Below are positions 8,520 through 13,405 of a stretch of 22,861 bases of DNA, piece by piece; positions within the stretch are counted from its first letter, which is position 1, and each line of letters opens with the position of its first letter. Origin of the DNA: a virus. The notes beneath the pieces are model-generated. The model made no database searches. It had not been told where the DNA came from and saw only the letters and a list, made by a program, of their open reading frames with translations. The position numbers and the translations under genes are program-made. The stretch covers positions 1 through 22,861 of IMG/VR virus record IMGVR_UViG_3300005264_000088; one strand, 5' to 3'.

Positions 8520-8942
8520 CTACCTTTCCCTGTTGTTCCATGTTTTTATTATCTTTAATAACTCAGCTTGTGTACCTCTCTTATCTGTCTTGTATAGTTG
8601 ATGTATCTCTCTATGGGCTTCATCACTCATAGGTATCAAGTTATCAATGTCTAAAGATCTATTCATATCATCCTTTATCTCAACGATATGATGAACTACT
8701 GTTCCTCTGACAACTCTCTTATGTTTTACATAGCTCCAAAGACATAAGCCATCGAACCTATTGATAGCAACTAACCTTAACTTTCTCCATGCTTTAGATT
8801 CATAGAAACTATTGTGTGCTCTTTGATGAGTGGTGTAATAACTATCAGCTTCTTTTTTTGCCTTAGCTTTACACTTGTTAGGGCATTTCTCCTCATATGG
8901 ATATTTAGTTTTACACTTGTCACAAAACTTCATTAATGCCAT
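8520..8942 (-). CDS. phage HNH endonuclease
   Basis: A 140-residue protein with an N-terminal zinc ribbon (CDKCKTKYPYEEKCPNKC, four cysteines at about 7-24). The HNH core follows: SFYESKAWRKLRL, FDGLCLWSYVKHKRVVRGTVVHHIVEI (first His pair near residue 86), SLDIDNLIPMSDEAHREIHQ with the catalytic Asn and final His. This is the type found beside terminase genes in HK97-like cos phages, where the HNH protein helps terminase cut the packaging site. The ATG at 8942 follows GAGGAG, which lies across the stop of the upstream gene, so the two are coupled. Confidence 0.92.
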   Translation of the reverse strand: MALMKFCDKCKTKYPYEEKCPNKCKAKAKKEADSYYTTHQRAHNSFYESKAWRKLRLVAINRFDGLCLWSYVKHKRVVRGTVVHHIVEIKDDMNRSLDIDNLIPMSDEAHREIHQLYKTDKRGTQAELLKIIKTWNNRER

Positions 8943-8947
8943 AGTAA

Positions 8948-9625
8948 CTACTCCTCATCTAGATATAATAAACTGGTTTTCTTCTTTAATTTATAATCAA
9001 TTATTTTCCCTTTTAGTTCTACTTTCTTATGTTCTGTCTCTGTCTTTATCCTCTCTATATCAGCCTTATCTTTACCCACATAGATATTGGATACTTTATT
9101 TCTTAAGTCTAATAATTTATCTACTGAGTCTAATTTACTTACTATTAGAGGCGGTAATTTATTTTTATTTCTTGTAATAGCTTCTTCTATCCTTTGCTCT
9201 AACACTGAGTTAGCATTACAAGTAGCGGTGTCTAGGCTCATTCCTTTATCAGTATAAAAGTCTACTAAGGTCATGTATTCATCATTGGTCATTCCTATAT
9301 TTTGGCTTCTTGAATATTTCTTTAGTTCTTCTTCCCTTTGGATCTTCATTAATCCAGATATATGATCTAGTTCCTCTGTGGCTTCTTGGTTATGAACCTT
9401 TAACAACATGGTTTTATGTTCTTCTGTCTCACTTATAAAATCTTCATAAGATATTCTTTTCCTAAACCCTTTTATCCATGGATCACCATTTTTGGTTGAT
9501 ACTTGTTTTCTACTTTTTATAGTTGCTAGAGGAATTTTATATAGGATAGCTAGATCTTTTAAATTTTCTCCATACTCATATTTTGCTCTTATTTCAAATT
9601 CAATCTCTTTTGTAAATATAGCCAT
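8948..9625 (-). CDS. HTH protein resembling PBSX-type terminase small subunit
   Basis: A 225-residue protein. The N-terminus EIRAKYEYGENLKDLAILYKIPLATIKSRKQ, followed by KNGDPWIKG, is a homeodomain-like helix-turn-helix. It matches the pattern of XtmA/DUF1804-type TerS proteins ('A...Y..G....eiA.....s..ti..WK....W'). The rest is largely helical and highly charged (KIQREEELKKYSR, ADIERIKTETEHKKVELKGKIIDYKLKKK), suiting oligomerisation. As a separate P27-type TerS is encoded downstream, this may be a second DNA-recognition subunit or a regulator of late genes. The ATG at 9625 follows AGGAGG. It is the first gene of the late block. The HTH is clear; the exact role is inference. Confidence 0.6.
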   Translation of the reverse strand: MAIFTKEIEFEIRAKYEYGENLKDLAILYKIPLATIKSRKQVSTKNGDPWIKGFRKRISYEDFISETEEHKTMLLKVHNQEATEELDHISGLMKIQREEELKKYSRSQNIGMTNDEYMTLVDFYTDKGMSLDTATCNANSVLEQRIEEAITRNKNKLPPLIVSKLDSVDKLLDLRNKVSNIYVGKDKADIERIKTETEHKKVELKGKIIDYKLKKKTSLLYLDEE

Positions 9626-9833
9626 CTAATCACCTCCTAATTATTTTTATAAAATGCTCCTAAAATAGATGAAAAAAGTATCTGATTTCTAAAAGGATGA
9701 AAACTGCGTAATTATCTTAAAAGGAATTATAAGAGATTTATTCTGTTATCATTCCCACATCTCCCCTTTATTTTTACTGTATTAGATCAACGTTTTAGAT
9801 GCCGACCTATTGTCGATTAGGTCGCAAAAAAAA
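9626..9833. other. non-coding region before the late block
   Basis: The 208 bp contain no plausible gene on either strand. It holds a 7-bp perfect hairpin (CGACCTA at 9803-9809 and TAGGTCG at 9818-9824, loop TTGTCGAT) just after the stop of the replication-initiator gene. That hairpin is followed by no T-run on the minus strand. At 9652-9666 is a 15-bp match to a sequence beside the integrase (22711-22725). The late-gene promoter is expected here, but I see no good -35/-10 pair, so it may need an activator. Confidence 0.4.
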
Positions 9834-10955
9834 TTACTCTAAATTTAAGATTTTTAAAAAGCTTTTAAGCCTCTTAAAATGGTTAATATCTCCATACTTA
9901 TCATTAACTTGTTTTATATATCTATGCCTACTTTTACTATCTATTTCTTCTTGAACTATCTCTAATAAAAATGAATAATCAAATATCCAAGATTTCTTTT
10001 TGAGAAATTCAAATACTCCTCTTTCTTCTCTATATTTTTTTGGAATAGGTTCATTATTTTCAATGTATTTCTTTCTAATTTCTCTCTTTGTTTTTTCAGT
10101 TCTTCTAAAATTAATAAATTCTTTACGTAAATTTTTTTTAATCACATTCTCAATGAATCTTAAAGGTTTTATTTTCACTTCTGGTATTAAAGCTCTAATA
10201 AGTATTTCATCTAATACCCAATCATTTTCTACTAAGTCATTTAAACTATTAGATAGTTTTAAACCTTTAAAACTTCCTAATTTAACCACTATATCTCTAT
10301 AATAATCTCTTCCTGCTGTTACTTCTGCTCTGGTTAGTTCCATATCTAGTTTTATTTTTTTTGTCCTAAAAAATTCAAAAGTTTTATCATAAAATTTTAT
10401 CTCTTTACCTGTGATGGTCTTTTTTGAATTTAAAGTTGAATTAATATATAAACTTCTTTCTTCCCTTATTTTCCGTGGGATATTTTCATCTTGGAAAGAG
10501 TATAATCCTATTGATTTTTTTAAATTAGTTCTCCCAATAACTAAAAAAACTTCTTCTAATGACTTAAATGGATAATCTATAGTTTTATTTATCTCCAATG
10601 TTTTCACTTTAGCTTTTTCAAGATCTATTTCTACTCCTGACCTATTAAGAGTTTCTTTTAAAACTTCAACAGCCTGTTTTAATTCATTCCCTCTCACATT
10701 GTAAAGATTATGATTTTCTAAAATTGTATTAGGGTTGAAATCTAAATCAGCTAAAATATATAATTCATTATTTGCCTTTAAATGTGTAGAGTATCTAAGA
10801 GTAAATAGTTTTTCTTTAACCTCAATTAATTCTGAAATTTCTGTATTTGTATCAAGAACTTTTTTTTCTAATTCGTCTAGATTTTTAATATTAAAATTAT
10901 TTAGAACTACCCTATCTATCCCAATTTTATTTAACCTTGTAGTATCTACATTAAT
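9834..10955 (-). CDS. phage/plasmid replication initiator, gene II-like
   Basis: About 373 residues. It resembles replication proteins of the filamentous-phage gene II/X (Phage_CRI-like) type. The pattern is an N-terminal GIDRVVLNNFNIKN, a central 'SLYINSTLNSKKTITGKEIKFYDKTFEF' (the family's 's..s..ti.iYdK..E' strand pair) and then 'IKLDMELTRAEVTAGRDYYRD' (the 'lR.E...r' strand). These nick DNA at a double-strand origin to start rolling-circle replication. No single catalytic Tyr can be assigned from the sequence; Y224 and Y225 in RDYYRD are candidates. The start is odd: the GTG at 10964 overlaps a perfect AGGAGGTGA ribosome binding site, so the ATT at 10955, 8 nt after GGAGG, is the better placed start. 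An in-frame TAG lies just upstream. Confidence 0.55.
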   Translation of the reverse strand: MNVDTTRLNKIGIDRVVLNNFNIKNLDELEKKVLDTNTEISELIEVKEKLFTLRYSTHLKANNELYILADLDFNPNTILENHNLYNVRGNELKQAVEVLKETLNRSGVEIDLEKAKVKTLEINKTIDYPFKSLEEVFLVIGRTNLKKSIGLYSFQDENIPRKIREERSLYINSTLNSKKTITGKEIKFYDKTFEFFRTKKIKLDMELTRAEVTAGRDYYRDIVVKLGSFKGLKLSNSLNDLVENDWVLDEILIRALIPEVKIKPLRFIENVIKKNLRKEFINFRRTEKTKREIRKKYIENNEPIPKKYREERGVFEFLKKKSWIFDYSFLLEIVQEEIDSKSRHRYIKQVNDKYGDINHFKRLKSFLKILNLE

Positions 10956-10960
10956 ATTTC

Positions 10961-10970
10961 TCACCTCCTA
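10961..10970 (-). promoter_or_regulatory. strong ribosome binding site deciding an ATT start
   Basis: TAGGAGGTGA read on the minus strand matches the 16S anti-Shine-Dalgarno almost completely. The in-frame GTG is part of it and thus too close to serve as start. The first codon at normal distance is ATT (10955-10953). Confidence 0.5.
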
Positions 10971-11160
10971 GATAATAAATTTTGAACTTATATATTCATA
11001 AAGGCATTACAACAATCATTTTTTTTAGGAGGTTGACTAGACCATGCTGTAATACCTATAAAAATATATAAAAACCCATATTGGGTTATCGAGTTCCCAC
11101 CATCTCAATTTTTAAATAGTTTCCCAAAATAACTAATGAACTATTTCCCTAAAAAATAAA
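10965..11160. other. non-coding region upstream of the replication initiator, possible origin
   Basis: No gene is seen on either strand here. Structure present: GGCATTACA at about 11003 and TGTAATACC at about 11050 form an imperfect inverted repeat around a 40-bp loop. AACCCATATTGGGTT is a 6+3+6 palindrome at about 11073-11087. Two related words, AAATAGTTTCCC and GAACTATTTCCC, occur at about 11116 and 11139. Rolling-circle initiators commonly act on a hairpin near their own gene, so a double-strand origin could be here. No nick site is recognised. Confidence 0.3.
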
Positions 11161-11194
11161 AAGCCCTGAATAGTATTTCTACTATCCAGGACTT
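11148..11194 (-). terminator. Rho-independent terminator (minus strand)
   Basis: Read on the minus strand, a 15-bp stem (11194-11180 with 11175-11161, two G-U pairs) closes a GAAA tetraloop and is followed by a T-rich run at 11160-11148. It ends transcripts leaving the Com-like gene (stop at 11216) and separates them from the replication initiator gene. Confidence 0.88.
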
Positions 11195-11215
11195 CTTGAG
11201 TCTCTACTTTTATAT

Positions 11216-11389
11216 TTAATTTTTTACTGTCCCCTCTACTTTTCTTCCACAGAGTATACACTTAAACTCATATTTGCCATGAGATATTTTTGCTTGTGTT
11301 CTGCCTTGGATCTTAATATTTGTACCTTCAGTTATTGCAAGAAGTTTATTACATTTTTTACACCTAACCTCTTTTATTTCTTTACCCAC
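11216..11389 (-). CDS. Com-like zinc-ribbon protein
   Basis: 57 residues from a GTG start at 11389, chosen because GAGGTGG lies 5 nt upstream. The upstream ATG at 11443 would bury the N-terminus in the previous gene and has no clear ribosome binding site. The protein has CKKC (10-13) and CILC (44-47), with 'R-C-x2-C-N-K-L-L-A' and 'I-K-I' between. This is the pattern of the Mu Com family of small zinc-finger proteins that bind mRNA to control translation. Here the target is unknown and no Mom-like gene is visible in the window. It is last in a run of three short genes and is followed by a strong terminator. Confidence 0.6.
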   Translation of the reverse strand: MGKEIKEVRCKKCNKLLAITEGTNIKIQGRTQAKISHGKYEFKCILCGRKVEGTVKN

Positions 11390-11399
11390 TAATACCACC

Positions 11400-11693
11400 T
11401 CAATTTTTCCCCAAACAATCCCACTTAGCTTCTCTTTCTTCATTATTTTGATATCTTTTAGCTATTTCTAAATACTCTTTTTCTAAGTAATCTTTTATGT
11501 AGTTATTCTTTTGTTTTATTTTATCTTTTAAAAATTTAGGCAGCTCCACCCAACTTTTTAAAGCTTTTTGTAATAAGATCCTTTTCTCTGTTTTATTAAC
11601 CAATTTTTCTCCAGTAGCTATTAATTTTTTTCTTTCTTTTTCTAATATTTTCTCTAACTCTTTCTTTTGTCCCCTATCTAATAAATTCATCAT
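11400..11693 (-). CDS. small charged helical protein of unknown function
   Basis: The 97-residue protein is very rich in Lys and Glu (KKELEKILEKERKKLIATGEKLVNKTEKR...). It is predicted to be nearly all helix, with no membrane segment, cysteine cluster or known catalytic motif. The conserved-looking core is ALKSWVELPKFLKDKIKQKNNYIKDYLEKEYLEIAKRYQ. It begins with two consecutive ATGs (11693, 11690), and the first overlaps the stop of the cysteine-rich micro-gene upstream (ATGA). The stop at 11400 is 10 nt before the GTG of the Com-like gene. The three genes are thus translationally coupled and probably replication-region accessory proteins. I do not recognise a family. Confidence 0.6.
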   Translation of the reverse strand: MMNLLDRGQKKELEKILEKERKKLIATGEKLVNKTEKRILLQKALKSWVELPKFLKDKIKQKNNYIKDYLEKEYLEIAKRYQNNEEREAKWDCLGKN

Positions 11694-11818
11694 TTTTCAT
11701 CACACTTTTCTATACAAAATTTATGTGTGACTAAAACTTCATTTTTTGTTCTAGGGCATATAACGATAGTCTGAAAGTATTTTTTTCTATTGCCGAACTT
11801 ACAGTTTTTACAATCCAT
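11690..11818 (-). CDS. cysteine-rich micro-protein (42 aa)
   Basis: A short gene from ATG 11818 to TGA 11690 with GGAG 10 nt upstream. The protein begins MDCKNCKFGNRKKYF and has five or more cysteines (C3, C6, C21, C35, C39) spaced CxxC ... C ... CxxxC, suggesting one zinc site. The stop overlaps the next start in an ATGA arrangement, strong evidence that it is translated. Such tiny zinc-binding proteins are common in phage early regions; the function is unknown. It could be a partner of the Com-like protein, since both lie in the same transcript. Confidence 0.62.
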   Translation of the reverse strand: MDCKNCKFGNRKKYFQTIVICPRTKNEVLVTHKFCIEKCDEK

Positions 11819-11849
11819 AACTTATCATCTCCTTGATAAACTACTTAGT

Positions 11850-11881
11850 TAAACTTACCAAAAGGGGGGCTGATAAGTTTA
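11850..11881 (-). repeat. stem-loop between the HTH replication gene and the micro-gene
   Basis: Read as minus-strand RNA, TAAACTTATCA and TGGTAAGTTTA pair over 11 bp with one G-U, with a C-rich loop at the top. On the plus strand that pair is an A-C mismatch, so the structure is better on the minus strand, the transcribed one. No T-run follows. It may process or stabilise the mRNA between the two genes. Confidence 0.45.
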
Positions 11882-11903
11882 GCTCAGGAGTTTATCCTTT
11901 AAA

Positions 11904-12782
11904 TTAATCTTTTATCCTTTCGATTTCTTTATCTAGTTCGCTATCTATAAGATTTTCAAAATCACTTCTATTTTTGTATTTAGAATATTTTACTTTTAAC
12001 TCTTCTTTGATTTCATTTATTTTTTCTTTTCCTAATTTTTCTTTCATAGCCTCTATTTTCCCTTTTCTAGTTAATTTTTTAGGTTTTTCTGCTACTTCTG
12101 GTATTAGATGATCTTTATCTTTTAAGATAGCTACAAGGATAGCAGGGTTCATCAATTTACCTTTTAATTTCATAAATTTAATTACTTTTTCAACTTCTTC
12201 CAAAGATCCATTAGAATATTTTCTTATATTCTTTATTGTATTTAGATTTAGGTTTTTAATATTTGATGATTCCAAAATTTCTTTTAATTTTTTATCAAAT
12301 TTAGAATTATCTTGATCTAATTCTTCTGAGCTGTTATGATCTTTTTTCTCTTGTTTATTTACCTTATCTTTTTTTACTATTTCAACTTTTGGTTCTTTTT
12401 GCTTTTCTTCTTCTTTTTTAGTTTCTTTAACACTTATTTCTATTACATCTGCTAAAGAGTTAGTTAATACATAATGATTTCTATATCTTTGTTTAGGGTT
12501 GGTTCTTTCACTGGCAGGGATTAAATATTTTTCTACTTGGATAAGACCTCTTAGTTTTAATTCTTTTAATGCTTTATCTGTCCTAGACTCTCCCCATCCT
12601 AAAAGATGATTTATTGTAGTTTTTTTAGGTGTTGCCTTACTCCCATTGAAGCTATGTGATGCTAAAAATGCATATAAAAGTTTAGCATTACTGCTGAGAT
12701 CTTTATCACACATAATTTTTTTAGGAATCATCCCAAATCCATTTTCGTATACTGTCCCTTTAAATTGCTCTACTGTAAACAT
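11904..12782 (-). CDS. HTH replication/primosomal protein (replisome organiser-like)
   Basis: A 292-residue protein. The N-terminal domain (residues 15-90) has MIPKKIMCDKDLSSNAKLLYAFLASHS followed by KATPKKTTINHLLGWGESRTDKALKELKLRGLIQV. This is the winged HTH found at the start of phage replication proteins and DnaD-like primosomal proteins ('l.....l..kaklly..l.......g..fps...la..lg.s..tv.r.l..L...gli'). A Lys/Glu-rich linker (115-150) leads to a C-terminal half with LKGKLMNPAILVAILKDK, as in DnaD/DnaB-type replisome organisers. It probably opens the phage origin and recruits the host helicase loader. The ATG at 12782 follows AAGGAG. Upstream is a structured leader and a repressor operator. 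Confidence 0.72.
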   Translation of the reverse strand: MFTVEQFKGTVYENGFGMIPKKIMCDKDLSSNAKLLYAFLASHSFNGSKATPKKTTINHLLGWGESRTDKALKELKLRGLIQVEKYLIPASERTNPKQRYRNHYVLTNSLADVIEISVKETKKEEEKQKEPKVEIVKKDKVNKQEKKDHNSSEELDQDNSKFDKKLKEILESSNIKNLNLNTIKNIRKYSNGSLEEVEKVIKFMKLKGKLMNPAILVAILKDKDHLIPEVAEKPKKLTRKGKIEAMKEKLGKEKINEIKEELKVKYSKYKNRSDFENLIDSELDKEIERIKD

Positions 12783-12807
12783 AAGCTACTCCTTTCAGCA
12801 GAGAAGT

Positions 12808-12906
12808 CTCGAGGTTCTCCACTATTTTATTTTTTATAAATTTATTATTTCAAATCCGAGGTCAAGTGTCTGACCTCTTGAGAACCCCGAGTTTCAAATA
12901 ATAAAT
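12808..12906 (-). promoter_or_regulatory. structured leader with alternative hairpins upstream of the replication gene
   Basis: On the minus strand, CTCGGGGTTCTC (12891-12880) pairs fully with GAGAACCTCGAG (12819-12808), 12 bp with one G-U, enclosing a hairpin GAGGTCA/TGACCTC (12877-12871 with 12864-12858). A second helix, 15-nt arms at 12906-12892 and 12854-12840 with one mismatch, crosses the first, so only one can form. The 3' arm of the first ends 14 nt before the ribosome binding site of the replication gene. This looks like an attenuator or translation switch, but no T-run gives a clear terminator. Confidence 0.5.
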
Positions 12907-12910
12907 CACT

Positions 12911-12926
12911 TATACAAAATTGTATA
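12911..12926. promoter_or_regulatory. repressor operator, copy near the replication gene
   Basis: TATACAAAATTGTATA has perfect 7-bp arms around AA. Aligned with the two other operator-promoters, its right arm falls on a -10-like TATAAG on the minus strand, with a degenerate -35 (TATTAA). This suggests a weak promoter for the replication gene under repressor control. Confidence 0.6.
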
Positions 12927-12931
12927 GTTAG

Positions 12932-13135
12932 TTAATAAAAAAAATCATTGATTTTAATTCCAGTTACTTCTGAAATTATTTTAATCTGATTACCATTAAA
13001 AGTTATATTCCCTTTTTTTAGGTTTTTTAAATGATGATAGAAGTTTTGCTTAGTAATTCCTAGACTATTGTAAATTTTTGTATATTTAATTTTTTTATCA
13101 TTTTTAATTTTTTCTAATTTGTAATATCCATTCAT
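12932..13135 (-). CDS. small Cro-like HTH DNA-binding protein
   Basis: The protein has 67 residues from the ATG at 13135, 8 nt after AGAGG. A GTG at 13144 is in frame but lies within that ribosome binding site. The core KYTKIYNSLGITKQNFYHHLKNLKKGNITFNGNQIKIISEVTGI is an XRE-type helix-turn-helix (helix 2 'YNSLGIT', recognition helix 'KQNFYHHLKNL', then the 'l..ia...gi....f' end). It is driven by a strong leftward promoter with a repressor operator in its spacer. This is the place of a Cro protein, although it lies 5 kb from the CI-type gene because the accessory cassette stands between them. It probably binds the same operators to allow lytic growth. Confidence 0.76.
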   Translation of the reverse strand: MNGYYKLEKIKNDKKIKYTKIYNSLGITKQNFYHHLKNLKKGNITFNGNQIKIISEVTGIKINDFFY

Positions 13136-13155
13136 AGTAAGCACCTCTTGAAACG

Positions 13156-13184
13156 ATTATACTCAATTGTATAATTAAAGTCAA
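13156..13184 (-). promoter_or_regulatory. leftward early promoter with operator in the spacer
   Basis: On the minus strand, -35 TTGACT (13184-13179), a 17-bp spacer and -10 TATAAT (13161-13156) form a near-consensus sigma-70 promoter. The operator TATACTCAATTGTATA (13158-13173 on the plus strand) overlaps the spacer and -10. The promoter is nearly identical to the rightward one at 18814. It would drive the Cro-like gene and possibly those beyond. Confidence 0.85.
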
Positions 13185-13201
13185 ATTAAATTTTTTAAAA
13201 T

Positions 13202-13243
13202 AAAAAAGCAGTAGCAATTTTTTCTATTACTACTACTTTTTTT
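13202..13243 (-). terminator. Rho-independent terminator after the accessory cassette
   Basis: A 16-bp stem (13202-13217 with 13227-13242) is fully paired on the minus strand, allowing two G-U pairs, but has two A-C mismatches on the plus strand, so it acts on minus-strand transcripts. The final stem bases give the T-run. It would end transcripts from the subtilase gene and shield the Cro-like gene's promoter from read-through. Confidence 0.8.
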
Positions 13244-13280
13244 ATTAAATATGTTTTTTATTAAATATGTTTACTATTAT

Positions 13281-13367
13281 TACCCCCCTTAGTTTGAAGG
13301 TATTCAAACAGAATACCCTCAATCAGAAGGCATTCAATTTGAACCCCCTCAAAACAGAAGGGTTCAA
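13281..13367. repeat. three tandem 30-bp-period stem-loop repeats
   Basis: Three 27-bp units (13281-13307, 13311-13337, 13341-13367), each separated by 3 nt, share the layout arm, CCCTCAA-like, AGAAGG, arm, TTCAA. The arm bases change in step: GAACC/GGTTC in one, GAATACC/GGCATTC in the next, TACC/GGTA in the third. The first unit also has GTTTGAA/TTCAAAC. They lie in the 3' untranslated part of the subtilase transcript, before its terminator. They could be RNA hairpins, or binding sites for a protein. Confidence 0.65.
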
Positions 13368-13405
13368 AAAAGCTTGAATTTATTGAGGGTAAAAGATTTT
13401 TTATT

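Noticed and set aside
11024-11061. Plus-strand ribosome binding site-like TTTAGGAGGTTGACTAGACC, similar to the leader of the Xis-like gene
   Set aside because: The frames after it close within 3 to 12 codons, so no gene is supported; it may be a remnant.
11389-11443. Longer form of the Com-like protein from ATG 11443
   Set aside because: It would overlap the previous gene by 44 nt without a visible ribosome binding site, whereas GTG 11389 has GAGGTGG at good distance.
13281-13367. Three regularly spaced repeats suggestive of a CRISPR array
   Set aside because: The units are joined by only 3 nt, have no unique 30-nt spacers, and no cas genes are near. They are tandem stem-loops.
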